From NCBI RefSeq assembly GCF_002072105.2, contig NZ_MTBC01000001.1:1-64000 (forward strand): a DNA stretch of 64,000 bases. Direction: 5' to 3'. Shown one piece after another: positions 36,370 through 44,466 of the stretch. This DNA comes from Croceivirga radicis. GTDB taxonomy: Bacteria; Bacteroidota; Bacteroidia; Flavobacteriales; Flavobacteriaceae. Positions within the stretch are counted from its first letter, which is position 1. Every line of letters starts with the position of its first letter. Below the pieces are notes generated by a model. The model saw only the letters and a program-made list of their open reading frames with translations. It was not told the origin of the DNA and made no database searches. Both the position numbers and the translations under genes were made by a program.

Positions 36370-36493
36370 GTTTTAAAGGTAGCTAGTTTAAAGAAAAGAG
36401 GGTATAGCCCTTTCTAGAAAATTTATTGAATTAAGGTGATTATAGCTGTAGACTAGTAAAAAGTTATTCTTAATTTTGAAATTCTTTACAATT

Positions 36494-36565
36494 GGCCCCG
36501 TAGTTCAATGGATAGAATAGAAGTTTCCTAAACTTTAGATGCAAGTTCGATTCTTGCCGGGGCTA
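36494..36565 (+). tRNA. tRNA-Arg (anticodon CCT)
   Basis: Full cloverleaf: acceptor GGCCCCG / CGGGGCT with discriminator A36565, D stem GTTC/GAAT, anticodon stem GAAGT/ACTTT with loop TTCCTAA (anticodon CCT at 36527-36529), T stem GCAAG/CTTGC with loop TTCGATT. Reads AGG codons. CCA is not encoded. Confidence 0.95.
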
Positions 36566-36573
36566 CTACTTTT

Positions 36574-36966
36574 CTAAGATGCCTTTTTAAATACTTTGTT
36601 GAGGTTGGTCTTTGCCAAGGGTTTATCAAAATAGCCTGCAATTACCGGATTGTTTTTGGCCTTTTCCCTGTCCTTACTATTAACAAAAGAAGAAAGTACA
36701 TATACTTTTGGCATGGTATACTTTCCTTCGTATACCTTTAGATGCTCTAAAAAATCCCATCCATCCATTTCGCCCATAATTAAATCTAGAAAAATTATAT
36801 CTGGCAATTTTCCGTATTCTTCTACCCAAGTGGCGCATTTATCCAAGCCTTCCTCCGCACTACCGCAGGTAGTTACTTCAAAAGACAGACCGGTCTGCTC
36901 TATACAATATCTAGTTGCGAATTGCGAAACTAAATCATCATCTATGATAAAAATTTCTTGACTCAT
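36574..36966 (-). CDS. Single-domain response regulator receiver
   Basis: A 130-residue stand-alone receiver: 'IFIIDDDLVSQFATRYCIE' acidic pair, phospho-acceptor Asp in 'IIFLDLIMGEMDGWDF', 'VYVLSSFVNSKD' Ser, and the conserved Lys in 'YFDKPLAKTNL'. It resembles CheY-like proteins used in phosphorelays. Stop lies 9 bases past the tRNA-Arg. A 16-bp palindrome lies just upstream of its start. Confidence 0.88.
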   Translation of the reverse strand: MSQEIFIIDDDLVSQFATRYCIEQTGLSFEVTTCGSAEEGLDKCATWVEEYGKLPDIIFLDLIMGEMDGWDFLEHLKVYEGKYTMPKVYVLSSFVNSKDREKAKNNPVIAGYFDKPLAKTNLNKVFKKAS

Positions 36967-36996
36967 AGCTACTTTAGGGTTCTTTTGGCTGTTATT

Positions 36997-37012
36997 TAGG
37001 TCATTTGACCTA
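36997..37012. promoter_or_regulatory. 16-bp palindrome upstream of the receiver gene
   Basis: TAGGTCA (36997-37003), TT, TGACCTA (37006-37012): a perfect 7-2-7 inverted repeat centred 38 nt upstream of the receiver start at 36966. No T-run follows, so it is an operator candidate, not a terminator. Different from the GTAAC palindromes downstream. Confidence 0.55.
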
Positions 37013-37090
37013 TCAAATGTAAAACGAAATTTTTGTAGTAAAAATCCTATTCGACATTATGTTAAAAAAAACACCTAAAATACATACTTT

Positions 37091-37504
37091 TTAGTGTGGT
37101 AACTTAGATTTTATCAACCCGTAGAACAATGTACCTAAGGTTGCAGCGGCCAAAACAACCAAAATGGGCAAGTAACCCGCACCCACCAGAACATACATTG
37201 GGCCCGGACATGCACCCGCTAGCGCCCAACCCAATCCAAAGCAGACACCTCCTATAGCGTATCGGTAAAACGATTTGTCTTTATCCGCAATAACTATTTT
37301 TTCTCCAAAGAAAGACTTTAGTCCTTTTCTTTTGGTTATTTGGGTAAATAGGATACCCAAAGCCAAGGCCGAACCTATGATACCATACATATGAAAAGAA
37401 TCGAATTGAAACATTTCATAAATACGAAACCAACTAGCTGCCTCTGACTTAAATAGCACTATACCAAAGAAAGTTCCTATCAATAAATACAATATACTTT
37501 TCAT
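37091..37504 (-). CDS. YeeE/YedE family sulfur transporter, half-size subunit
   Basis: A 137-residue membrane protein with four hydrophobic segments and the family string 'FGLGWALAGACPGPMYVLVGAG', which carries the conserved Cys. YeeE/YedE proteins import thiosulfate or related sulfur compounds. Three bases after its partner at 37508, so the two half-proteins probably pair to make the usual full-length transporter. Confidence 0.85.
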   Translation of the reverse strand: MKSILYLLIGTFFGIVLFKSEAASWFRIYEMFQFDSFHMYGIIGSALALGILFTQITKRKGLKSFFGEKIVIADKDKSFYRYAIGGVCFGLGWALAGACPGPMYVLVGAGYLPILVVLAAATLGTLFYGLIKSKLPH

Positions 37505-37507
37505 AGC

Positions 37508-38065
37508 TTAGAATAAAATTGGAAAGATTAGGTGTGTCATAATTAAACCTCCAACAAAAAAACCTATCACGGCAATTAAGGATGGTAGTTGCAAATTACT
37601 TAGACCAGAAATAGCGTGACCAGAAGTACAACCACCGGCATAACGTGCACCAAAGCCTACTAGAAATCCACCCAGGATTAGCAATACTAAATTCTTAGGG
37701 TTGGAAAAAACCTTATTTTCAAATAAGGCTTGTGGCATATAGGCTTGCCCGCCATCTTTAAAACCTAATGTATTTAACTTAGTAATTGTATTTTCAGAAA
37801 TGGCAACAGCGTCATTAGGCGATAAAAAGTTTTGTGCAATAAAACCACCGATAAGTACTCCCAAGGCAACTAACAAATTCCAACGTTGTGCTTTCCAATC
37901 AAACTTAAAAAAACCAGCCAATTTGCCAGCACCACCAATTGCACACAGGGTTCTTAAATTGGAAGACATTCCAAAGCGTTTTCCCATTAAGATAAGTATT
38001 GCCATGGTTAACGCAATTAACGGCCCAGAAATATACCAAGGCCATGGTTCTAATATCAAATTCAT
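37508..38065 (-). CDS. YeeE/YedE family sulfur transporter, half-size subunit
   Basis: A 185-residue membrane protein with about five segments and the family string 'GFGARYAGGCTSGHAISGLSNLQ' including the conserved Cys. Upstream partner of 37091. A Crp/Fnr-type site precedes it (38110-38123). Imports thiosulfate or polysulfide-type sulfur by family analogy. Confidence 0.87.
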   Translation of the reverse strand: MNLILEPWPWYISGPLIALTMAILILMGKRFGMSSNLRTLCAIGGAGKLAGFFKFDWKAQRWNLLVALGVLIGGFIAQNFLSPNDAVAISENTITKLNTLGFKDGGQAYMPQALFENKVFSNPKNLVLLILGGFLVGFGARYAGGCTSGHAISGLSNLQLPSLIAVIGFFVGGLIMTHLIFPILF

Positions 38066-38079
38066 AAATCTATTTTGTG

Positions 38080-38123
38080 CAAAGAAATTAATAGTTGTTG
38101 GGTTTGAAAGTAACTTAGGTAAC
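38080..38123 (-). promoter_or_regulatory. Crp/Fnr-type site and -7 box before yeeE pair (imperfect)
   Basis: GTAAC-TTAG-GTAAC (38110-38123); the right half differs from GTTAC by one base. A -7-like box TTTCTTTG (38080-38087 on the minus strand) begins 29.5 nt from the site centre. Predicted leader about 10 nt to the start at 38065. See the regulon finding. Confidence 0.55.
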
Positions 38124-38130
38124 CAAAGTA

Positions 38131-39168
38131 CTAATAGCTTGTATCATCTAACTTTACTTTTCCATTGAAGGTACGGTATAAAAAGATGAAATAAAAAGCC
38201 AGCAAAGGCGCACCTATTAAAACAATGGTTAACATAATACCCAGTGATTTTTGTGAAGAAGCTGCGTTATAAATCGTAACACTAAAATCAGGATTTACGG
38301 TAGAAGGCAGCAATACTGGATACAATTGAAAAGCTACCAGCATCAGTAGAAAGGCCATAGTCAAGGATGAAAACAATAAGGCTTGCATATACTTTTTCTT
38401 GGACACCAATCTAGGCACATTGGCCACTGCCAGAAAAGCTAAGACTGGTAAAATAAAAAATATAGGATATTGCTTAAATTTATCAGTAACGCCAGGTAAG
38501 TATTGGAGTGTATAGGCAGAAGTAAATACAAAGGCCAATATAAAGAAAAGCATGGCTCTTTTTAATAAGAACGTGAGTCTATCAAATAATTTTCCTTCGG
38601 TCTTGAGCAACAAAAAAATTGCGCCTTGTGTCATAAAAACAGAAACCGTAGTTAACCCAACTAAAATAGCATACGGATTTAAGAAAGTAAAAAAAGGTCC
38701 GCCTTTGTACTCATAGTTTTTATGCAGTTCAAAACCCTGTAAAACATTACCTAGAACTACGCCAAGTAAAAAAGCAATTATGACGTTGGAAATAAAATAA
38801 ATTACATCCCAAGTCTTACGCCACCAAACCATTTCTTCCGCGCTTCTAAACTTAATAGCAGCCGAACGCAATACCAAAAACATAAGAAAAAGCATAAAGG
38901 GCACATACATTGCAGACAACATAGTTGCGTACATTACAGGGAAGCCTGCGAACAACGCCCCTGCACCTATTATGAGCCATACTTGATTGGCATCCCAAAG
39001 TGGGCCTATTGCATTAATTGCAATGCGCCTACTTAAATCTTTCTTAAAAAATAAATGCCAAGCTCCTGCTCCATAATCGAACCCTTCTAAAATAGCGTAG
39101 CCAGAAAATAGCAACCCCACAACCAAATACCATAAAGTAGGATAATCTATACCTAAAAATGTTTCCAT
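38131..39168 (-). CDS. cydB: Cytochrome bd oxidase subunit II
   Basis: A 345-residue membrane protein with nine-odd hydrophobic segments: 'LDYPTLWYLVVGLLF'-type start ('LGIDYPTLWYLVVG'), 'LEGFDYGAGAWHLFF', 'IGPLWDANQVWLIIGAGALFAGFP'. Pairs with CydA to make the quinol:O2 oxidoreductase. 10 bases after cydA. Cytochrome bd is relatively insensitive to sulfide, relevant to the sulfur genes around it. Confidence 0.95.
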   Translation of the reverse strand: METFLGIDYPTLWYLVVGLLFSGYAILEGFDYGAGAWHLFFKKDLSRRIAINAIGPLWDANQVWLIIGAGALFAGFPVMYATMLSAMYVPFMLFLMFLVLRSAAIKFRSAEEMVWWRKTWDVIYFISNVIIAFLLGVVLGNVLQGFELHKNYEYKGGPFFTFLNPYAILVGLTTVSVFMTQGAIFLLLKTEGKLFDRLTFLLKRAMLFFILAFVFTSAYTLQYLPGVTDKFKQYPIFFILPVLAFLAVANVPRLVSKKKYMQALLFSSLTMAFLLMLVAFQLYPVLLPSTVNPDFSVTIYNAASSQKSLGIMLTIVLIGAPLLAFYFIFLYRTFNGKVKLDDTSY

Positions 39169-39178
39169 GCCGTTTCTG

Positions 39179-40534
39179 TTATGTATACTTTAAAAATTCG
39201 TTCGGGTTATCCGCTTCATCATACGGGCCGTGTTTTATCTTTTTATTTACCGAATAAAGGAATAATAAGAACAAAATAGAATACACTACTAGAAATAATA
39301 TCAAGGAAAATAGAATTTGATTAGAAGAGACTTCTTGCGAAAAAGCATCGCTCGTTTTTAAATGACCATAGACTACCCAAGGCTGCCTACCCATTTCTGC
39401 AGCAAACCACCCTACTTGGTTAGCAATCTGTGGTAATAATGCCGATAAAACAAAAATCCTTAACAACCATTTCTTTTTAAACAAGGTACCTCGCCACCAC
39501 AAATAACACGCATAGAGGGTTAAACCTATCAAAAACATACCAATAGCAATCATGATATGATAAAACTGAAACACAGCATTTACCTGTGTGGGTACTTCAT
39601 TTTTAGGAAACGCGTTTAAACCGCTAATTGGTGCTTCAAAATCTTGATGTACCAAAAAAGAAAGTCCACCAGGAATACCTATTCCCGTCACCTCTTGCGA
39701 TTCATTATCAACCCATCCTAATAAATATAAATCTGCTGCAGAAGAGGCATTATAATGGCCTTCCATTGCAGCTAATTTAGCTGGCTGGTTTTTTGCTACA
39801 CCATCGGCCGAGCTATGCCCTGAAAACAATTGCGACAGCGAGACCAATGTAGCAACCGCCAATGCCATTTTAAATGCCTTTTTAGAAATCTCTACATACT
39901 TACCCTTTAACAAGTAATACGCATGCACACTCAGTACTAAAAACGCACCCGCCAAAAATGCTCCTTGCCATACATGTATTATTCTATCTACACTAGAAGG
40001 GTTAAAAACCATGGCCCAAAAGTCCGTAACCTCTGCCCTGGCATTTAAGCCTTCACCAACAATGTGGTAACCAGCCGGAGTTTGTTGCCAACTATTGGCT
40101 ACCACTATCCAGACAGCAGAAAACATAGAACCTAAAAAAACACCAATAGTAGAAATGAAATGAACCTTAGGGGAAACCCTATTCCACCCAAACAACAAAA
40201 TCCCTAAAAAGGTACTTTCCAAGCCAAAAGCAAATAAACCTTCTGCTGCCAAGGCGCTACCAAAAATATCCCCAACGTATCTAGAATACACGGACCAGTT
40301 GGTTCCAAACTCAAATTCCATGATAATGCCCGTTGCCACCCCAATCCCAAAGGTTATTGCAAAAATTTTTAACCAAAAGCGGGTTAATATTTCATAAGCC
40401 TTTTTACCTGTTTTTAAATAAAGTCCTTCAAAAACAACCATTAAAAGTCCTAAACCAATACTTAAGGGAGGGTATATGTAGTGAAAAGCAATAGTAAAAG
40501 CAAACTGGATTCTAGCAAGTAATTCCGTATCCAT
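39179..40534 (-). CDS. cydA: Cytochrome bd oxidase subunit I
   Basis: A 451-residue membrane protein with the haem ligands in 'ARIQFAFTIAFHYIYPPLSIGLG' (His19 region) and 'GIIMEFEFGTNWSVYSRYVGDIFGS', and a short Q loop before 'FYHIMIAIGMFLIGL'. Oxidises quinol and reduces O2 to water. Leader of about 17 nt from a -7-like box; an imperfect Crp/Fnr site lies at 40587. Confidence 0.96.
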   Translation of the reverse strand: MDTELLARIQFAFTIAFHYIYPPLSIGLGLLMVVFEGLYLKTGKKAYEILTRFWLKIFAITFGIGVATGIIMEFEFGTNWSVYSRYVGDIFGSALAAEGLFAFGLESTFLGILLFGWNRVSPKVHFISTIGVFLGSMFSAVWIVVANSWQQTPAGYHIVGEGLNARAEVTDFWAMVFNPSSVDRIIHVWQGAFLAGAFLVLSVHAYYLLKGKYVEISKKAFKMALAVATLVSLSQLFSGHSSADGVAKNQPAKLAAMEGHYNASSAADLYLLGWVDNESQEVTGIGIPGGLSFLVHQDFEAPISGLNAFPKNEVPTQVNAVFQFYHIMIAIGMFLIGLTLYACYLWWRGTLFKKKWLLRIFVLSALLPQIANQVGWFAAEMGRQPWVVYGHLKTSDAFSQEVSSNQILFSLILFLVVYSILFLLFLYSVNKKIKHGPYDEADNPNEFLKYT

Positions 40535-40555
40535 AAGGCCGTAAAATTTCTACTA

Positions 40556-40600
40556 TAAAAATACGGCACAATGGTTAGATAAACGAGTAATTTAAGTTAC
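40556..40600 (-). promoter_or_regulatory. Crp/Fnr-type site and -7 box before cydAB
   Basis: GTAAT-TTAA-GTTAC (40587-40600), one mismatch from GTAAC-N4-GTTAC, and box TATTTTTA (40556-40563, minus strand) 30.5 nt from the site centre. Predicted leader about 17 nt to cydA. Confidence 0.55.
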
Positions 40601-40812
40601 AAAACCCGTAAAAAGTATGCTCTTAATTTTACCCTATTGTTTTCTGGGTGCACCCAATCATAGAGAGCAATTACCAGTGCCAATACAACCAAAATAAAAA
40701 TGGAAGGTGTTATACCAATACGCTTATGCGCAAACAAGGGATATGTTCTTGAACAAAATAGTAGAACCGAAAATTAACCCTATTCCAAACCACAGAAAAT
40801 AGCAAACAGCAG
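40597..40812 (-). pseudogene. Possible remnant of a small membrane protein gene
   Basis: On the minus strand two adjoining open pieces in different frames both look like membrane protein: 'YFLWFGIGLIFGSTILFKN' (ending in TAA at 40724-40726) and 'HKRIGITPSIFILVVLALVI' then 'ALYDWVHPENN' (stop at 40597-40599). A one-base shift joins them, but no start codon is available. This fits a frameshifted, decayed gene between the DUF2892 gene and cydA. The cydA Crp/Fnr site overlaps its end. Confidence 0.3.
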
Positions 40813-40816
40813 TAAA

Positions 40817-40849
40817 GAAAAAAGGCTACTTCCAGTAAGAAGCAGCCTT
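40817..40849 (-). terminator. Rho-independent terminator after the DUF2892 gene
   Basis: On the minus strand AAGGCTgCTTC / GAAGtAGCCTT (stem of ten pairs with one mismatch, 40822-40832 and 40839-40849), then a T run at 40817-40821. It begins 21 bases after the stop at 40870. Confidence 0.8.
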
Positions 40850-40869
40850 AAATCAATCAATCAATAAAT

Positions 40870-41076
40870 TTATTCTTTCAGTTTGCAAGTATTAAACCCA
40901 AAAGGAGTGTATACAGGACAAAAACCTGTTATGCTCGTAAATAAAAAAACGGCACTCAAAATCAAAAGCACATACGCAAAAACACCACCTACAATGTTAA
41001 AATGAAATAATAGTGCCACCACAATAGCAACTACAATTCTAAAAACTCTATCCACAACACCCATATTCTTTTTCAT
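40870..41076 (-). CDS. DUF2892 (YgaP-like) small membrane protein
   Basis: A 68-residue protein with two transmembrane segments: 'GVVDRVFRIVVAIVVALLFHF' and 'YVLLILSAVFLFTSITGFCPVY', ending 'TPFGFNTCKLKE'. Family DUF2892 is found beside or fused to rhodaneses (as in YgaP), so a role in sulfur handling fits. Divergent from the sulfite oxidase gene with which it shares a perfect Crp/Fnr palindrome. Confidence 0.87.
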   Translation of the reverse strand: MKKNMGVVDRVFRIVVAIVVALLFHFNIVGGVFAYVLLILSAVFLFTSITGFCPVYTPFGFNTCKLKE

Positions 41077-41119
41077 ATCCTTAATTTTAGTTACTAACAG
41101 CTTTTAAAGAGAGCCATCA

Positions 41120-41193
41120 TAAAATTACGTAAAGTGTAGCGGTAACGGTGTAACCTTGGTTACACAAAAGATTACTTTTTAAGGATACTTTTA
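41120..41193. promoter_or_regulatory. Perfect Crp/Fnr palindrome shared by two divergent promoters
   Basis: TGTAAC-CTTG-GTTACA (41149-41164), a perfect 6-4-6 inverted repeat. To the right, TACTTTTA (41186-41193) starts 29.5 nt from the centre and would start transcription about 13 nt before ATG 41211. To the left, minus-strand TAATTTTA (41120-41127) also starts 29.5 nt from the centre and serves the DUF2892 gene. One site thus fits both directions. Confidence 0.8.
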
Positions 41194-41210
41194 AAATTCC
41201 ATCATAGCTA

Positions 41211-42431
41211 ATGAAAAGAAGGTTTTTCGCAAAGAATATAGGCTTGGCTACCATGAGTAGCATTTTGGGGGCTAAAATTGTCCAAGGTAATTTTATGCCT
41301 GAAGGATATACACCTCTTGGATTACAAGACCAAGACCCCTTTAGCCTTTTTGATAAGAACAAAGAAATGGTGGTATTAAATGATAAGCCATGGAATATTG
41401 AAGCTAAGGCCCATTTGTTGGATGATGCGATTACTCCTAATAAAAATATGTTTATTAGAAATAACGGAAAACTACCCGTAAACATAGACGCAGACTCATG
41501 GAAAATTACCTTTAACGGGGAGTCGGTTGTACAAGAAAAATCATTTAGCCTAAACGATTTAAAAAAACAGTTTAAACAGTACACCTACCAACTTACTTTA
41601 GAATGTGGCGGAAACGGACGGGCGGAATTTAATCCACCAGCTAAGGGAAATCAGTGGACCGTAGGCGCCGTACATTGTGCAAAATGGACAGGGGTTCGCC
41701 TTAAAGATGTATTACAGGCTGTTGGAATAAAAGATGATGCCGTTTATATTGGTTACCACGCCGCAGATGTACATTTAAGCGGTAACCCAGAGAAAGAGCC
41801 CATTTCTAGAGGTGTACCCATAGCAAAAGCCCTACAAGACGAAACCTTATTGGCTTTTAAAATGAATGGTGAGGACATACCTTTAGCGCACGGTTTTCCG
41901 TTACGTTTGGTTTGTGGTGGTTGGCCAGCATCTACCTCTGGTAAATGGCTTACAGAAATTAGTGTCCGTAACATTGTACATGATGGAGCAAAAATGACGG
42001 GTACCGCCTACCGCGTTCCCTGCAAACCAGTAGCGCCTGGTGCAAAGGTAAAAGATGAAGATATGTGCATTATAGAATCTATGCCAGTAAAGTCTTTAAT
42101 TACCTATCCAAAAACAGGTGCTATGCTTAAGAAAGAACAATCATTGACCATTCGCGGTCATGCTTGGGCAGGTGAACTAGAAGTAGCTAAAATGGAATAT
42201 TCTATAGATTTTGGAGCAACTTGGAAACTATGTAAGCTTAATAAACCCTCCAATAGATTAGCGTGGCAACATTTTTCTGCGATGGTAGATTTTCCCGAAA
42301 CAGGTTACTATGAGGTTTGGGCAAAAGCCACGGATACCAATGGTGTAAGTCAACCCATGTTATTACCAGGCTGGAACCCCAAAGGCTATTTAAATAACGC
42401 TTGCCATAGAATTGCCGTAAAAATAGGATAA
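41211..42431 (+). CDS. Sulfite-oxidase-like molybdopterin oxidoreductase
   Basis: A 406-residue molybdoenzyme. N-terminal twin-arginine-type signal ('MKRRFFAKNIGLATMSSIL'). Moco-binding region with cysteine ligand in 'LTLECGGNGRAEF' (about residue 129), 'CAKWTGVRLKDVL', 'HGFPLRLVCGGWPASTSGKWL', and a C-terminal dimerisation domain ('IRGHAWAGELEVAKMEYSIDFGATWK'). Sulfite oxidase/SorA-type enzymes oxidise sulfite to sulfate and pass electrons to cytochrome c. The next gene, overlapping by one base (TAATG), encodes that cytochrome. Confidence 0.88.
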   Translation: MKRRFFAKNIGLATMSSILGAKIVQGNFMPEGYTPLGLQDQDPFSLFDKNKEMVVLNDKPWNIEAKAHLLDDAITPNKNMFIRNNGKLPVNIDADSWKITFNGESVVQEKSFSLNDLKKQFKQYTYQLTLECGGNGRAEFNPPAKGNQWTVGAVHCAKWTGVRLKDVLQAVGIKDDAVYIGYHAADVHLSGNPEKEPISRGVPIAKALQDETLLAFKMNGEDIPLAHGFPLRLVCGGWPASTSGKWLTEISVRNIVHDGAKMTGTAYRVPCKPVAPGAKVKDEDMCIIESMPVKSLITYPKTGAMLKKEQSLTIRGHAWAGELEVAKMEYSIDFGATWKLCKLNKPSNRLAWQHFSAMVDFPETGYYEVWAKATDTNGVSQPMLLPGWNPKGYLNNACHRIAVKIG

Positions 42432-42913
42432 TGGAGCAGCCCAATAAATTTAAAGAAAGTGCGGCATTAATTCGCAAGTTAAGCGTAACCCTATTTGTTT
42501 TCTTTATTGCTATTGCTGGAATTCTAGTTTACTTGATGGTTGACCCCAGTTTATCTGCATTTTCTTCTAAACCAGAGACTACGCTTACCGTATTAGAAAC
42601 CAACGAAATTAAGGATGATTTTGATGCCATTGAAGATGGTATACATTTACGTACTGGATTTATTGCAGACGATGGGTTAATGACGGTGGTAAATAACTGT
42701 ACCAATTGCCACTCCGCTAAATTGGTAACGCAAAATAGAATGACCAAAGAAGGTTGGTCAGCTACTATAAAATGGATGCAAGAAACCCAAAACCTATGGG
42801 ATTTAGGGGACAATGAAGTTATAATTTTAAATTATCTGGCAAAAAATTACGCGCCAGAACAGAAAGGTAGAAGAGAAAACTTGACCAATATAGAGTGGTA
42901 CACCTTAAATTGA
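42431..42913 (+). CDS. Membrane-anchored c-type cytochrome, partner of the molybdoenzyme
   Basis: A 160-residue protein: N-terminal transmembrane anchor ('LFVFFIAIAGILVYLMV'), then 'VVNNCTNCHSAKLVTQNRM', one CxxCH haem c site, and 'WDLGDNEVIILNYLAKNYAPE', a helix typical of the distal haem region. Likely accepts electrons from the sulfite-oxidising subunit. One base overlap with 41211 (TAATG). Confidence 0.82.
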   Translation: MEQPNKFKESAALIRKLSVTLFVFFIAIAGILVYLMVDPSLSAFSSKPETTLTVLETNEIKDDFDAIEDGIHLRTGFIADDGLMTVVNNCTNCHSAKLVTQNRMTKEGWSATIKWMQETQNLWDLGDNEVIILNYLAKNYAPEQKGRRENLTNIEWYTLN

Positions 42914-42918
42914 TGTAA

Positions 42919-43791
42919 GTGGAATACGTAGATGCGTTTTTAAACGCTATTAGTGGCACCTTTGATTATACTTTAAAAGCAATACTGTTTAAAGTACCAT
43001 GGTATAAAAACTATTTTTGGGGCTTGGTGGTTATATCCATTGTAGTATGGATGTTAGAGATACTATTTCCATGGCGAAAAGACCAAAAAATAATACGTAA
43101 AGACTTTTGGTTAGACGCTTTTTACATGTTCTTCAATTTTTTCATTTTTGCTCTAGTTGTTAGTGGTTTTTATAAGGTTATAGAACTTGCTTTTGCCAAA
43201 GGGGGACTTACAATAGAAAGTCTAGCGGTAATAGATACTAGGAGCTGGCCCGTTTGGTCCCAATTGTTGGTGTTTTTTATTCTGCTCGATTTTGTACAGT
43301 GGTTTACCCATGTTTGCCTGCATAAATTTCCAATTTTCTGGAATTTTCATCAGGTACATCACAGCGTTAAAGAAATGGGGTTCGCTGCGCATTTACGATA
43401 CCATTGGATGGAAAACATTCTTTATAAGCCATTAAAAACATTTGGCGTAATGCTTTTGGGCGGCTTTGAGCCAGAACAAGCCTACATTGTTCATTTTATT
43501 GCCATTACCATTGGCCATCTAAATCACGCCAACATCAAATTGAGCTATGGCCCCTTAAAATATATATTTAATAATCCCGTAATGCATTTGTACCACCATG
43601 CCTATACCCTACCAAAAGGTAGTTTTGGGGTCAACTTTGGGATTAGTCTAAGTTTATGGGACTATATTTTTAAAACCAATTACCTACCAGAAGATAGTGG
43701 TAATGTGCCATTAGGCTACCCTGGAGACGAAAAAATGCCCCAAAACTTTTTGGGGCAATTAACTCATGGGTTTAAAAAACAGAAATCTTAA
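42919..43791 (+). CDS. Sterol desaturase / fatty-acid hydroxylase family protein
   Basis: A 290-residue integral membrane di-iron protein. Histidine boxes: '[11 protein letters not shown]', 'NFHQVHHS', and '[19 protein letters not shown]'. Several hydrophobic segments precede them. It starts at GTG 42919, 5 bases after the cytochrome stop, and ends 4 bases into the end of trxA. Family members hydroxylate or desaturate lipids; why one lies in the sulfite oxidase operon is unexplained. Confidence 0.85.
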   Translation: MEYVDAFLNAISGTFDYTLKAILFKVPWYKNYFWGLVVISIVVWMLEILFPWRKDQKIIRKDFWLDAFYMFFNFFIFALVVSGFYKVIELAFAKGGLTIESLAVIDTRSWPVWSQLLVFFILLDFVQWFTHVCLHKFPIFWNFHQVHHSVKEMGFAAHLRYHWMENILYKPLKTFGVMLLGGFEPEQAYIVHFIAITIGHLNHANIKLSYGPLKYIFNNPVMHLYHHAYTLPKGSFGVNFGISLSLWDYIFKTNYLPEDSGNVPLGYPGDEKMPQNFLGQLTHGFKKQKS

Positions 43792-44081
43792 TTGGCCTGT
43801 ATTAGCCTAACTAAATCTTGAGATTGTACCACCCCAGATTGTCTCCATAGCATTTCGCCATTTTTAAACAACATTAAGGTAGGCACCCCTTTAACTTGGT
43901 AACGAGCCGCCAAAGCCTGATTTTTATCTACATCTATTTTTACAATCTTAGCTTGTTCCCCAACTTGGTCTTTTACCTGCTTGAGTATAGGTCCCATGGT
44001 TTTACATGGCCCACACCATTCTGCAAAAAAATCGACCAAAACAGGTTTTTCACTTGCTACTATTTCATTGAAACTTGCCAT
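43788..44081 (-). CDS. trxA: Thioredoxin
   Basis: A 97-residue thioredoxin: active site '[16 protein letters not shown]' with the WCGPC motif, '[25 protein letters not shown]' with the cis-Pro. No signal peptide, so cytosolic. Third gene of the operon PDO-rhodanese-trxA, six bases after the rhodanese; may return reduced thiols to the sulfur-transfer reactions upstream. Confidence 0.93.
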   Translation of the reverse strand: MASFNEIVASEKPVLVDFFAEWCGPCKTMGPILKQVKDQVGEQAKIVKIDVDKNQALAARYQVKGVPTLMLFKNGEMLWRQSGVVQSQDLVRLIQAN

Positions 44082-44087
44082 ACGTGT

Positions 44088-44462
44088 TTATTTTATCCAA
44101 TCGTTATAACCACCTGTATAGTCGTAAATTTTAGTAAAACCTTGCTTTTTTAATAGTTGCGCCGCCTTATTGCTTCTACCCCCCATTTTACAATATAGGT
44201 ATACCGGCTCTTCTTTATCTAAACCTTGAATTTGTTGAACAAAATCTGGACTGCCTACATTTATGTTTTTGGCATCATCTATATGTCCGACGCCATACTC
44301 TTGTGGCGTACGCACATCAATGAGTTGTACTTCCTTACCAATGGCATGGGTTTTTAAGAATGCCTTATCAACTTTAGTAACTACAACGTCATTGTTATCT
44401 TGGCAGGCACCTAGTTGTATAAAAGACAAAGCTGCACATAAGACTTTAAGGATATTCTTCAT
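44088..44462 (-). CDS. Rhodanese-like lipoprotein
   Basis: A 124-residue protein with signal II peptide ('MKNILKVLCAALSFIQLGAC', lipid Cys20) and one rhodanese domain with active-site Cys in 'YLYCKMGGRSNKAAQLL'. Placed outside the cytoplasmic membrane; would transfer sulfane sulfur. Five bases after the dioxygenase gene. Confidence 0.87.
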   Translation of the reverse strand: MKNILKVLCAALSFIQLGACQDNNDVVVTKVDKAFLKTHAIGKEVQLIDVRTPQEYGVGHIDDAKNINVGSPDFVQQIQGLDKEEPVYLYCKMGGRSNKAAQLLKKQGFTKIYDYTGGYNDWIK

Positions 44463-44466
44463 ACGT

